Origin: Ilumatobacter coccineus YM16-304
GTDB lineage: Bacteria; Actinomycetota; Acidimicrobiia; Acidimicrobiales; Ilumatobacteraceae
Direction of reading: 5' to 3'
Assembly: GCF_000348785.1 (NCBI RefSeq)
Contig: NC_020520.1
Coordinates: forward strand, 4,278,001 to 4,342,000
Length of the DNA stretch: 64,000 nt
Both the position numbers and the translations under genes were made by a program. The notes under the pieces were generated by a model. That model was not told the DNA's origin, made no database searches, and worked only from the letters and a program-made list of their open reading frames with translations. This document shows, one piece after another, positions 27,916 to 36,475 of the stretch (positions are counted from its first letter, which is position 1; each line of letters opens with the position of its first letter).

Positions 27916-27968
27916 GCGAACCGGCCGGTTCGCAACGTTCGGGCGCCACCCGCCGGCGTCGAAAAGCA

Positions 27969-28002
27969 CGAAGAGCGGCGGGCTGATGCCCACCGCTCTT
28001 CG
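27969..28002. terminator. Hairpin after aat
   Basis: The 15-nt arms CGAAGAGCGGCGGGC and GCCCACCGCTCTTCG pair with a single mismatch around a TGAT loop, 53 nt past the aat stop. A perfect palindrome, CGAACCGGCCGGTTCG (27917-27932), also follows the stop directly. Confidence 0.75.
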
Positions 28003-28208
28003 CAGTCCGTCGCCGGTCGGATCCGCCATCCGACCGGCGTGGTTCCCGCCAAAGGGAAACCTTGCCCCGAGAGCGACCGGAGAGGGGGAGTATCCGGGCG
28101 CTTCGGGAGACTTTTTCGTTGTCCCGCCCCGTCGTGCGGGACACTTAGTGATTCGGCGCATGCGTCACGAACTTGAGGATTTGTTTCCCGGCTTGCGAGA
28201 CTCACTAC
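28003..28208 (+). other. Structured, gene-free leader upstream of ethylmalonyl-CoA mutase
   Basis: About 200 bp without a gene. A perfect 12-bp stem, CGCCGGTCGGAT / ATCCGACCGGCG with a 5-nt loop, is at 28011-28039. A purine-rich block with CCGCCAAAGGGAAACC follows, then a perfect 7-bp stem, GTCCCGC / GCGGGAC (28121-28142). A TTTTT run at 28112-28116 precedes the last stem. No cobalamin-riboswitch B12 box is recognisable. It could be an unassigned cis-regulatory RNA or simply terminator plus promoter. Confidence 0.4.
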
Positions 28209-30167
28209 ATGACGAGCCCCGATCGCCCGCGTGACCGCCCCTGGATGATGCGGACCTACTCCGGTCACTCCACCGCCGCGGCATCGAACGAGCTGTATCG
28301 AACGAACCTGTCGAAGGGCCAGACCGGCCTGTCGATCGCCTTCGACCTGCCGACGCAGACGGGCTACGACGCCGACGACCCGATGTCGCGCGGCGAGGTC
28401 GGCAAGGTCGGTGTGCCCGTCGCGCACATCGGCGACATGCGGACGCTGCTCGACCAGATTCCCCCCGGGAAGATGAACACGTCGATGACGATCAACGCGA
28501 CGGCCGCGTGGTTGCTCGCCCTCTACGTGGCCAACGCCGAGGAGCAGGGCGTCGAGCCGGGCGAACTCCGCGGGACGACACAGAACGACATCGTCAAGGA
28601 GTACCTGTCGCGCGGTACCTACATCTTCCCGCCGGCCGAGTCGCGACGGTTGATCGTCGACATGGTGGCCTGGTGCGCCGACAACGCGCCCAAGTGGAAC
28701 CCGATGAACGTCTGCTCGTACCACCTCCAGGAGGTCGGTGCGACGCCGGTTCAGGAGATCGCCTACTCGTTCGCCACGGCGATCGGCGTGCTCGACGCCG
28801 TGCGTGACTCCGGTCAGGTGTCCGACGAGAAGTTCTCGCAGGTGTTCGGCTCGATCTCGTTCTTCGTCAACGCCGGGATCCGGTTCGTCGAAGAGATCTG
28901 CAAGCTCCGGGCGATGACCGAGATGTGGGAGCAGATCGGACGCGAGCGCTACGGCGTGACCGACGAGAAGGCGCTGCGTTTCCGCTACGGCGTGCAGGTC
29001 AACTCGTTGGGCCTCACCGAAGCACAGCCCGAGAACAACGTGCAGCGCATCGTGCTCGAGATGCTCGCCGTCACGCTCTCGAAGAAGGCCCGTGCTCGAT
29101 CGGTCCAGCTGCCCGCGTGGAACGAAGCGCTCGGCTTGCCCCGTCCCTGGGATCAGCAGTGGTCGCTGCGCATGCAGCAGGTGCTCGCGTTCGAGACCGA
29201 CCTCCTCGAGTACGGCGACCTGTTCGACGGCTCGCACGTCGTCGAAGCCCGCACCGCCGAACTCGCCGCCGAAGCACAGGCCGAACTCGACGACGTGCTC
29301 GCCCAGGGCGGCGCGTTCGACGCCGTCGAGGTGCTCAAGTCGCGTCTCGTGTCGTCGATGGCGGCGCGTGCCCGCCGGATCGAGGGCGGCGAGCAGACCG
29401 TGGTCGGCGTCAACGACTTCATCGAGACCGCCGAGTCACCGCTCGGCGGCGAGAACAACATCCTCAAGGTCGATCACGGCGTCGAACAACAGGCGATCGA
29501 CCAGCTCGCGGCGTGGCGCTCCCAACGAGACCAGCAGGCGGTCGACGACGCGCTCGCCGAACTGCGTCGCGCCACCGCTGAGGGCGACAACGTCATGCCC
29601 GCCTCGATCGCGCTCGCCAAAGCCGGCGGCACCACCGGCGAGTGGGGCACCGTCATGCGCGAGGTGCTCGGCGAGTACCGCGGGCCGACCGGCGTCGGCG
29701 GTGCCCCGGGCAGCGCGGCCGGGCTCGGCGACGTCGCCGACTTCGTCAAGTCGATCGCCGGTGGGCCGCCCAAGTTCCTGGTCGCCAAGCCCGGCCTCGA
29801 CGGCCACTCGTCGGGCGCTGAGCAGATCGCGGTCGCCGCTCGTGACTCCGGCATGGAGGTCGTGTACTCCGGTATCCGCCTCTCCCCCGAGCAGATCGCC
29901 GCGTCGGCACGAGACGAGGATCCCGATGTGATCGGTCTGTCGATCCTGTCCGGGTCACACCTGCAGTTGGTTCCCGACGTGCTCCGTCATCTGGAGGAGA
30001 TGGGCGTCGACACGCCGGTCGTCGTCGGCGGCATCATCCCCGAAGACGACCGACCGCGCCTCGCCGACATCGGCATCGCCCGGGTGTACACGCCGAAAGA
30101 CTTCGAGATCGCCAAGATCATGCGCGACATCGCCGAGCTCGCCGTCGAACACCGCACCCGCCCCTGA
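28209..30167 (+). CDS. ecm: Ethylmalonyl-CoA mutase (coenzyme B12-dependent)
   Basis: 652 residues in one chain. The acyl-CoA-binding barrel opens with '[22 protein letters not shown]' and continues with '[14 protein letters not shown]', '[24 protein letters not shown]' and '[15 protein letters not shown]'. The C-terminal B12-binding domain contains '[16 protein letters not shown]' in the variant '[14 protein letters not shown]' (DxHxxG) and 'GLSILSGSH'. Sequence and single-chain layout fit Ecm/MeaA rather than methylmalonyl-CoA mutase. It converts ethylmalonyl-CoA to methylsuccinyl-CoA in the ethylmalonyl-CoA pathway. The ATG at 28209 starts just before the conserved 'RDRPW'. A crotonyl-CoA carboxylase/reductase is not in this window. 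Confidence 0.92.
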   Translation: MTSPDRPRDRPWMMRTYSGHSTAAASNELYRTNLSKGQTGLSIAFDLPTQTGYDADDPMSRGEVGKVGVPVAHIGDMRTLLDQIPPGKMNTSMTINATAAWLLALYVANAEEQGVEPGELRGTTQNDIVKEYLSRGTYIFPPAESRRLIVDMVAWCADNAPKWNPMNVCSYHLQEVGATPVQEIAYSFATAIGVLDAVRDSGQVSDEKFSQVFGSISFFVNAGIRFVEEICKLRAMTEMWEQIGRERYGVTDEKALRFRYGVQVNSLGLTEAQPENNVQRIVLEMLAVTLSKKARARSVQLPAWNEALGLPRPWDQQWSLRMQQVLAFETDLLEYGDLFDGSHVVEARTAELAAEAQAELDDVLAQGGAFDAVEVLKSRLVSSMAARARRIEGGEQTVVGVNDFIETAESPLGGENNILKVDHGVEQQAIDQLAAWRSQRDQQAVDDALAELRRATAEGDNVMPASIALAKAGGTTGEWGTVMREVLGEYRGPTGVGGAPGSAAGLGDVADFVKSIAGGPPKFLVAKPGLDGHSSGAEQIAVAARDSGMEVVYSGIRLSPEQIAASARDEDPDVIGLSILSGSHLQLVPDVLRHLEEMGVDTPVVVGGIIPEDDRPRLADIGIARVYTPKDFEIAKIMRDIAELAVEHRTRP

Positions 30168-30200
30168 CCGCCCGCTTTGTCTCAGAGACAAACCGTCCGG
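30168..30200. repeat. Dispersed 33-bp palindromic element, copy 1
   Basis: It is centred on A30184 with the perfect core TTTGTCTC / GAGACAAA (30176-30192). The outer right arm CCGTCCGG is intact and the left arm is degraded. A second copy lies at 42810-42842. It begins directly after the mutase stop codon and probably works as its terminator. Confidence 0.8.
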
Positions 30201-30240
30201 GGCGTGGGCTGGCCGGGGCGAACACGGCAGACTGTTGGGC

Positions 30241-30537
30241 GTGCCCACCACCGTCGAACCCGTCCAGGTCCAAGAACCTGACCTCGACGACGAGGTGGCG
30301 ACCGACCGACCGTGGATCGTGCTCGTCTGGAACGACCCGATCAACCTGATGAGCTACGTCACCTACGTGTTCCAGAAGCTCTTCGGTCATTCGCTCGAGA
30401 AAGCCACCGAGCTGATGCTCGACGTGCACCACAAGGGTCGCGCCGTCGTCGCGTCCGGCAACCGCGAGGAGTGCGAGATGCACGTGTTCCGCCTGCACGA
30501 ACACAGCCTGTGGGCCACGATGGAACACGACCAGTGA
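30241..30537 (+). CDS. clpS: ATP-dependent Clp protease adaptor ClpS
   Basis: 98 residues. Residues 26-37 '[12 protein letters not shown]' and '[28 protein letters not shown]' are the ClpS fold, with the Asn-Asp and His residues that line the N-degron pocket. It delivers N-degron substrates to ClpC/ClpA. The GTG at 30241 was chosen over a TTG two codons earlier. It is followed after 13 bp by DUF2017, the standard actinobacterial pair. Confidence 0.95.
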   Translation: MPTTVEPVQVQEPDLDDEVATDRPWIVLVWNDPINLMSYVTYVFQKLFGHSLEKATELMLDVHHKGRAVVASGNREECEMHVFRLHEHSLWATMEHDQ

Positions 30538-30550
30538 CGGCCCTCGATGC

Positions 30551-31069
30551 ATGAGCGACGAGGCTGACATGGTCCGCCGCTTCAAGCCGCCGATCTACGC
30601 CGAGACCAAACACGGCGATCGTCGCTGGTGCCTCAACCTCGGCGACGAGGAGCAGGCACTCATCGCGCGCATGCTCTCCGAGCTCCGGGCGTTGCTCACC
30701 TCTGCCGACGACGACCCCGACGCTCCGGTCGCACCGATGCTGCAGCGCCTGTTCCCGCCCGCCTTTCTCGACGACGAGGAGAAGGAAGCCGAGTATCAGC
30801 GACTGATGCGCGAGGAGCTCGTGACGAGCCGCGTCGTCCAGATCGATGCGGTCACCGAGATGCTCGGCCCCGATGCGCCGAAGCACCTCGACGAAGGAAA
30901 CGTCATCGCGCTGATGCAGTCGATCAACGCGGTGCGCGTCGTCCTCGGCACGCTGCTCGACATCGGCGAAGACGACGAGATCGACCCCGGCGACGAAGCC
31001 ACGCCCGAGCACCAGCTCTACGGATTCCTGTCGTGGCTCCTCGACTGGACGGTCAAGTCGCTCGGTTGA
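30551..31069 (+). CDS. DUF2017 domain protein
   Basis: 172 residues, all helical and acidic, with 'RWCLNLGDEEQALIARMLSELRALL', 'RLFPPAFLDDEEKEAEYQRL' and 'LLDIGEDDE...HQLYGFLSWLLDWTVKSL'. It is invariably linked to clpS in actinobacteria, with no known activity; a role in Clp proteolysis is inferred from linkage. The 3' end overlaps the convergent ATPase gene by 17 bp. Confidence 0.88.
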   Translation: MSDEADMVRRFKPPIYAETKHGDRRWCLNLGDEEQALIARMLSELRALLTSADDDPDAPVAPMLQRLFPPAFLDDEEKEAEYQRLMREELVTSRVVQIDAVTEMLGPDAPKHLDEGNVIALMQSINAVRVVLGTLLDIGEDDEIDPGDEATPEHQLYGFLSWLLDWTVKSLG

Positions 31070-32126
31070 ACAGGTGCGTGGCGATGTCGTCGAGCGCGGC
31101 GATGTCGTGGATGTCGCGTTGCAGCAACGGAAGCAGCGCCACGGGTGACGGTTCGGTCGCTTCGACGAGCGGCGCCAGCGCGGCGAGTTCGGCCTCGCGG
31201 ATGGCGTCGAGTTCGCGCAGGTTGGCGACGAGTGCAGTGGTGACCGGATCGTCGGTCGACAGCGCGTCGATGTCGACGTCGCCGGCGAAGTCGGGGTGGA
31301 CGCGGTTGACGATCACGGCGGCGACGCCGACCTCCTGACGGCGCAGCTGATCGGCGAACCACGTCGCCTCGGCGATCGTGTCGTGCCGCGGTGATGCCAC
31401 CACGACGAACGACGTGCGCTCGGCGCGCAGCAGTTCGATCACCTCGTCGGCCCGCTCGCGGAAGCCCGACTCCATGCCGGCGAACGCCTGGAAGAACGCG
31501 AGCGCATCGGTGAGCACGTCGGAACCGACGACCTTGCCGATCGCCTTGAAGATCGGTTGGGCGGCGACGCCGAGGAACTTGAGTCCACCACGCGTCGGGA
31601 GCATCGCCAGCTTGAACACCCGATGATCGAGGAACCGTGACAACACCCCGGGAGCGTCGAGGAAATCGAGCGCGTTGCGACTCGGAGGCGTGTCGACGAT
31701 GACCAGATCGAAGCGCTCGTCGTTGTGCAACGCGTGCAGCGTCTCGGCGGCCATGTACTCCTGCGTACCGCTCATCGCGCCCGCCATGTTGCGGTAGAAC
31801 GGATTGGCGAGGATGCGCTCGACCTGCTCGGCGTCGTCGGCATGCGTGCGCACCAGTCCGTCGAACGTCGCTGCCGTGTCGAGCATCATCGCCCACAGCT
31901 CGCCCGTGGCGGCCTCGACCCGCTGGGGTTCGGACGAGAGGCCCGATTCGAGGCCCAGGGCGTCGGCGAGCCGCCGAGCCGGATCGATCGTGACGACCAC
32001 GACCCGCCGTCCCTCGCGGGCAGCTTCCAGGCCGAGCACCGCAGCCGTCGTCGTCTTGCCGACGCCGCCCGAGCCACAGCAGACCACGACGTCGGACCCT
32101 GCGATGACGTCGGTGATGCTCGCCAT
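31053..32126 (-). CDS. Get3/ArsA-family ATPase, Rv3680 (BagB)-like
   Basis: 357 residues. The deviant Walker A 'CCGSGGVGKTTTAAVLG' (about 15-31) lacks the signature Lys. 'VVTIDPARRLADALG', 'LVIVDTPPSRNALDFLD' (switch II) and 'VNRVHPDF' follow. There is no membrane segment. It is paired head to tail with a second family member, as in M. tuberculosis Rv3679-Rv3680. That pair is linked to envelope and glycerol stress rather than arsenite export. The start codon directly follows the upstream stop (TGAATG). Confidence 0.88.
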   Translation of the reverse strand: MASITDVIAGSDVVVCCGSGGVGKTTTAAVLGLEAAREGRRVVVVTIDPARRLADALGLESGLSSEPQRVEAATGELWAMMLDTAATFDGLVRTHADDAEQVERILANPFYRNMAGAMSGTQEYMAAETLHALHNDERFDLVIVDTPPSRNALDFLDAPGVLSRFLDHRVFKLAMLPTRGGLKFLGVAAQPIFKAIGKVVGSDVLTDALAFFQAFAGMESGFRERADEVIELLRAERTSFVVVASPRHDTIAEATWFADQLRRQEVGVAAVIVNRVHPDFAGDVDIDALSTDDPVTTALVANLRELDAIREAELAALAPLVEATEPSPVALLPLLQRDIHDIAALDDIATHLFNRAT

Positions 32127-33011
32127 TCAGATCACCTCGCCGTCGTGCAGCGCCGTGGCGAGCGCATCGATGTGGTCGGCGGTCAGGCCGGCGACCGGGA
32201 CTGCGGCGATGTGGATCTGGCCGAGCGGGAGCCGCTCCGCGAGGTCGGCGAGCGCCTCGGCTTCCATCTCGCGGCGGGACCTGCGGAACTCAGCAGCGGC
32301 GCGCAGCGCGTCGTCGACATCGGCAGGGATCTCGTCGGGAAGCGGCGTACCCGCATCGACCGAATTGACCACGACCGGGGCGATCCCGATGCCCACCACC
32401 TCTTCCAGCGAGAACGCCGTTTCGACCGTTTCGTTGACCGGCGTCGTCTCGGGCAGCGTCACCAACACGGCCCCGCAACGGTCGGGGTCGCCGAGCAGTT
32501 CGAGCACGTCGTCGGCCTGGCTCTTGACCGGGCCGCCGCGGGCGGCGTCGGAGAGTGCCGAGGCCGATGTGAGAAACGTCACCGCGTGCCCGGCGGCGGG
32601 TCCGTCGACCACGATCAGGTCGTACTCACCCGATCGTTCGAACTGCTTGATCTTGCCGAGCACCACGATGTCGTCGATGCCGGGAGCAGCGGTGCCGACC
32701 ATGTCGATCACACCCGTCTTGTTCAGGCGTTTCGCGATCCGCTTGAAGCCGTGGTCGTACAGATACTCCTCGAGCGCCTCGGGGGCCGAGAGATGCACGA
32801 TCTCGATCTGCTGGTCGGGACGGCTCGGAAGCAACTCGTCGAGCGTGGGTTTGCCATCGAGTTCGACGACGAGCACGCGAGCCCCCGACATGGCTGTCGC
32901 ACGGGCGAGAACGGCCGTTACCGTGGTCTTTCCAACTCCGCCCTTCCCCGCGACCACGACCACGTTGGTAGCGGTCAACGACTGCAGCGGACTTTCGCTT
33001 CCAGGAGGCAC
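32127..33011 (-). CDS. Get3/ArsA-family ATPase, Rv3679 (BagA)-like
   Basis: 294 residues with a full deviant Walker A 'GKGGVGKTTVTAVLARA' (signature Lys present), 'VLVVELDGKPTLDELL' and 'DLIVVDGPAAGHAVTFL'. It is the first gene of the ATPase pair and 3 bp from the divergent NfeD gene, so the promoters must overlap the coding starts. The partner lacks the signature Lys, so the two may work as an asymmetric heterodimer. Confidence 0.88.
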   Translation of the reverse strand: MPPGSESPLQSLTATNVVVVAGKGGVGKTTVTAVLARATAMSGARVLVVELDGKPTLDELLPSRPDQQIEIVHLSAPEALEEYLYDHGFKRIAKRLNKTGVIDMVGTAAPGIDDIVVLGKIKQFERSGEYDLIVVDGPAAGHAVTFLTSASALSDAARGGPVKSQADDVLELLGDPDRCGAVLVTLPETTPVNETVETAFSLEEVVGIGIAPVVVNSVDAGTPLPDEIPADVDDALRAAAEFRRSRREMEAEALADLAERLPLGQIHIAAVPVAGLTADHIDALATALHDGEVI

Positions 33012-33014
33012 CTT

Positions 33015-34385
33015 ATGCGCAGACTAGCGATCACCGTGCTCGCATCCTTGGCCGCCCTGTCATTGTTCGGCTCGCCTGCGGGTGCTCAGTCCGACGACAC
33101 CGAACCCGATCTGTCGGTCGACGTGTTGCAGGTGAGTGGTCTGTTCGACGACATCCTCGTCGACTCGGTCAACGACGCGATCGAGCGGGCCGACGACGAC
33201 GGCGCGCAGGCGCTCATCCTCCAGATCAACTCGCGCGGCACCGTGGTGAGCGACGACGTGATCGAACAGTTGCTCGTCGACGTCGCCGAGGCTCCGGTCC
33301 CGGTCGCCATCTGGGTCGGCCCGAACGGCGCTCGCCTGTACGGCACCGCCGCGCAACTGCTCACCGTGGTCGACGCCAGCGGCATGGCACCGGGCGCTCG
33401 CGTCGGCTACGCCGGGGTGCCGCTCACCCCGACCGGCGCATCCGGCCCGATCGACGCCGGATTCGACGGCGCGGCGCAAGACGCACTGCGCAACGGGTCG
33501 CTCGGACTGTCGGAAGCTCGCGCGCTCGACATCTTCACCGAGATCAACGACGAAGGCGTCCCGACCATCACCAGCATGGTCCAGGTGCTCGACGGCCGTG
33601 AGCTCGACGGCAACGTGGTCGAGACGACCGAGTTCGTCGTGCTCGAGAACGGTCAAGGCCGCAACGACACCACCGCCACCGTGCGCTTCGCCAAGCTCGA
33701 CCTGGTGCAGCAGCTGTTCCACACCGTGGCCAGCCCGCCGGTTGCGTACCTGTTCCTGCTCACCGGTCTCGCGTTGTTGATCTTCGAGTTCTACACCGCC
33801 GGCGTCGGCCTGGCCGGCGTGATCGGTGCGGTGTGCGTGGTGCTGGCCTGCACCGGGCTCGCCGTGCTCCCCACGCGCACGTGGGCACTGGTCGTGCTCA
33901 TCGGCGCCATGGTCGCGTTCGCGATCGACGTCCAGGTGGGCATACCGAGGTTCTGGACCGGTGTCGGCATCGTCGGCACCATCATCTCGAGCCTGTTCCT
34001 GTTCGAGAGTCTGCCCGGCAACTCGCTACGCCCATCGTGGATCGCGCTCCTCACGGGCATCGGCGGCATCACGCTGACGTTCATCGTCGGCATGCCCAAC
34101 ATGGTTCGCACGCGCTTCGCCACTCCCACGATCGGTCGTGAATGGATGATCGGTGAAGAGGGCAAGGTCATCACCGACGTCGATCCCGACGGTGTCGTCG
34201 AGGTCGGCGAGGGGCGCTGGCGTGCGCGCACCAACCGTGCCACGCCGGTCGTCGCCGGAGACGTCGTGCGCGTCGCGGCGATCGACGGCGTCACCCTCGA
34301 AGTCGAGCCACTCGAAGGCGCCGCCAAGGACTACCGCGAAATGCGCAAGAAGGACGACGCCGAATCGGCGCCCGCCGAGTCCTGA
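33015..34385 (+). CDS. NfeD-like membrane protein with degenerate ClpP-type domain
   Basis: 456 residues. A signal peptide (1-26) is followed by a ClpP/SppA-like domain (about 35-215), four or five membrane helices (about 230-350) and a C-terminal NfeD OB-fold ('GEEGKVITDVDPDGVVEVGEGRWRARTN'). In active NfeD proteases the catalytic Ser lies in 'ASAGT'; here the segment reads 'ARLYGTAAQ'. The Lys-bearing stretch before 'LGLSEARAL' is also shortened, so it is probably not a protease. A perfect AGGAGG (33003-33008) precedes the ATG. Confidence 0.88.
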   Translation: MRRLAITVLASLAALSLFGSPAGAQSDDTEPDLSVDVLQVSGLFDDILVDSVNDAIERADDDGAQALILQINSRGTVVSDDVIEQLLVDVAEAPVPVAIWVGPNGARLYGTAAQLLTVVDASGMAPGARVGYAGVPLTPTGASGPIDAGFDGAAQDALRNGSLGLSEARALDIFTEINDEGVPTITSMVQVLDGRELDGNVVETTEFVVLENGQGRNDTTATVRFAKLDLVQQLFHTVASPPVAYLFLLTGLALLIFEFYTAGVGLAGVIGAVCVVLACTGLAVLPTRTWALVVLIGAMVAFAIDVQVGIPRFWTGVGIVGTIISSLFLFESLPGNSLRPSWIALLTGIGGITLTFIVGMPNMVRTRFATPTIGREWMIGEEGKVITDVDPDGVVEVGEGRWRARTNRATPVVAGDVVRVAAIDGVTLEVEPLEGAAKDYREMRKKDDAESAPAES

Positions 34386-34407
34386 CAACGCCTCAGCCAT
34401 TTCCTCT

Positions 34408-34437
34408 TGACGGGTGAGGATCGCGCCACCTAGCGTG
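34408..34437 (+). promoter_or_regulatory. Predicted whiB promoter
   Basis: TTGACG (34408-34413), an 18-nt spacer and TAGCGT (34432-34437) give a transcript start near 34444, with a leader carrying GGAGG 7 nt before the ATG. The -10 box is identical to that predicted for rex. Confidence 0.6.
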
Positions 34438-34467
34438 ACGGTCTCACCGACAGGCGGAGGAACCGAC

Positions 34468-34725
34468 ATGACCAGTTTGGCGAGACCTGATCGAAGCGGA
34501 TGGCAGTCGAGTGCTGCCTGCCAAGGTCAGATGGGCGTTGCCTTCTACCCACCCGTGAGCTCCGAGCGCCGCAAGAGCCGCTCGTCACGAGAAGCCCAGG
34601 CCAAGCGCGTTTGTGCCAGCTGCCCCGTCAGCTCCGACTGCCTCGACCATGCGATCGCTGTCGGCGAGCGGTACGGCATCTGGGGCGGCCTCACCTCCGC
34701 CGAACGCAAGCACCTGCACAACTGA
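34468..34725 (+). CDS. WhiB-family Fe-S transcription regulator
   Basis: 85 residues. Four cluster-ligand cysteines C18, C49, C52 and C58 form C-x30-C-x2-C-x5-C. 'GIWGGLTSAERKHLHN' is the beta-turn and basic C-terminus. The arrangement binds a [4Fe-4S] cluster and partners the primary sigma factor region 4. The ATG at 34468 is set by the GGAGG ribosome-binding site. The linker between C18 and C49 is rich in Ser/Arg. Which WhiB subgroup it belongs to cannot be told from sequence alone. Confidence 0.95.
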   Translation: MTSLARPDRSGWQSSAACQGQMGVAFYPPVSSERRKSRSSREAQAKRVCASCPVSSDCLDHAIAVGERYGIWGGLTSAERKHLHN

Positions 34726-34746
34726 GTCGGCGGCCCCCTGCGGGCG

Positions 34747-36465
34747 TCAGCGGCTCGGGAGTCGGGGTCCGGCGATCCTGACGTCGTCACGCCGCCGGGT
34801 CACGCCGCGCTTGTCGAGCTCCGCCACGAGCGGCAGCGCGAATTTTCGACTCGCTCCCGTGGCGTCGCGGAACTGTGCCACGGTGAATCCGTCGGCGTGC
34901 TCGGCGAGCAGGTCGGCAGCCACCTCGGCCGCCTCGTCGATCGTCGCCGCGTGGAACACGATGCCGTCGTTCTGCACCACGTGCCCTCGGCGAGTCATCT
35001 CGCGGAGGTCGTTGCGGTCGATGTCGGCCGCCGACGGCGGAGCGAAGCGACCGGCACGCAACTCGGCCAGGAACGGGTGATCCTCGTACGGGTCGACCGC
35101 ATCGGCGGGCAGCACCAGGCCGGCGTCGACCACGATGTCGTCGACCGTGTCGATCGCCGCGCGTTCACGCTCGTCGAACGCAGCGATGTCGATGCCGGCC
35201 GGCCCCGCGTCGGCGACGCGTGCCATCACCGACTCGACGGTGGCGGCGAGCGCCTCGGGAGTGGTGACCCAGTCGCCGAGCGTCGGTTCGACACGCTCTC
35301 CCGTGAGCAGTTCGAGTTGATCGACCGTGACCCACTCGCGCTCTCTGACCACTCGCTCGATCGTGCGATCGGGAGCGGCTCGTGACGCGCGCAGGACGGG
35401 GTCGACGTCGAGGATCTCGCCACCGCCGACCGTTTCGTCGCGTCCCGACTCGCGCAGGATGAAGCGGTCGCCGGGAAGCAGCGGCAGCGCCTCGGGCAGG
35501 AAGAGGCGAATCGCACCGGAGGTGCCGGGCAGGAGCGCTTCGGATCCGAGCACGCGCATCTTCACCGCGTGCTCGCCCGCACCGAGATACGCCACGTACG
35601 CGCCACGGCGAGACACCTCGTGGTCGAGCGACGCGAGCACGTCGAGCGACGCGTCGAAACGGTCGGTGAGATGCCAACGATCGGGTTCGACCACGGCGTG
35701 GCCCCGCGCCAGTTCGGCGTGATCGACACCGCTGAGGTTGACCGCGACGCGATTGCCCGGTCCGATCTGGTCGACGGTGCGGCCGGCGGTCTGGATGCTG
35801 CGGATTCTCGCCGTGCGCTGACCCGGCTCGATCCGGACGTTCTCGTCGGCGTGCAGCGCGCCACCCACCAGCGTGCCGGTCGCCACGGTTCCCGATCCCT
35901 TCGCCGCGAACACGCGGTCGATCCAGAGTCGCGGACGACCGCGGTCGAGCGCTCCCCCACTCCGTTCGACCAGGTCGTCGATCGCGGCGCGCATCTCGTC
36001 GAGCCCGACACCGGCCGTGGCCGCGACCGGGATCACCGGCGCACCGTCGAGGAACGTGCCGTCGACACGGTCGGAGACGTCCATCTGGGCGATCTCCAGG
36101 ATGTCGTCGTCGACGAGGTCGGTCTTGGTCAACGCGATGATGCCGTGGCGGATGCCGAGCAACTCGAGGATGCGGAGGTGTTCCTCCGACTGCGGCTTCC
36201 AGCCCTCGGTGGCGGCGACGACGAAGACGCACGCGTGCACCCCGCCGACCCCGGCGAGCATGTTGCGCAAGAACTTCACGTGTCCGGGCACGTCGATGAA
36301 ACTGAGTTCGGTTCCCGACGGCAGCGTCGTGTGCGCGAAGCCCAGGTCGATCGTGAGGCCGCGCCGCTTCTCCTCGTCGAAACGGTCGGGGTCGGTGCCG
36401 GTGAGGGCGAGCACCAACGACGACTTGCCGTGGTCGACGTGACCGGCGGTGGCGATGACCGTCAT
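34747..36465 (-). CDS. selB: Selenocysteine-specific elongation factor SelB
   Basis: 572 residues. GTPase motifs are G1 'GHVDHGKSS' (residues 8-16), G3 'DVPGH' and G4 'TKTD'. EF-Tu-like beta-barrels and C-terminal winged helices follow (for example 'DGFTVAQFRDATGASRKFALPLVAELDKRGVTRRR'). These bind the SECIS hairpin while delivering Sec-tRNA at UGA. The ATG at 36465 lies 10 bp after selA; longer forms would extend only into selA. The last winged helix and length fit bacterial SelB. Confidence 0.95.
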   Translation of the reverse strand: MTVIATAGHVDHGKSSLVLALTGTDPDRFDEEKRRGLTIDLGFAHTTLPSGTELSFIDVPGHVKFLRNMLAGVGGVHACVFVVAATEGWKPQSEEHLRILELLGIRHGIIALTKTDLVDDDILEIAQMDVSDRVDGTFLDGAPVIPVAATAGVGLDEMRAAIDDLVERSGGALDRGRPRLWIDRVFAAKGSGTVATGTLVGGALHADENVRIEPGQRTARIRSIQTAGRTVDQIGPGNRVAVNLSGVDHAELARGHAVVEPDRWHLTDRFDASLDVLASLDHEVSRRGAYVAYLGAGEHAVKMRVLGSEALLPGTSGAIRLFLPEALPLLPGDRFILRESGRDETVGGGEILDVDPVLRASRAAPDRTIERVVREREWVTVDQLELLTGERVEPTLGDWVTTPEALAATVESVMARVADAGPAGIDIAAFDERERAAIDTVDDIVVDAGLVLPADAVDPYEDHPFLAELRAGRFAPPSAADIDRNDLREMTRRGHVVQNDGIVFHAATIDEAAEVAADLLAEHADGFTVAQFRDATGASRKFALPLVAELDKRGVTRRRDDVRIAGPRLPSR

Positions 36466-36475
36466 GTCGGCCCGC

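Noticed and set aside
28003-28208. Cobalamin riboswitch before the B12-dependent mutase
   Set aside because: No B12 box or GCCACTG-type core can be found by eye. A covariance-model search would be decisive.
31725-33014. Longer N-terminus for the NfeD-like protein
   Set aside because: The extra ~430 codons are antisense to the two ATPase genes. The ATG at 33015 has a perfect ribosome-binding site and starts a signal peptide.
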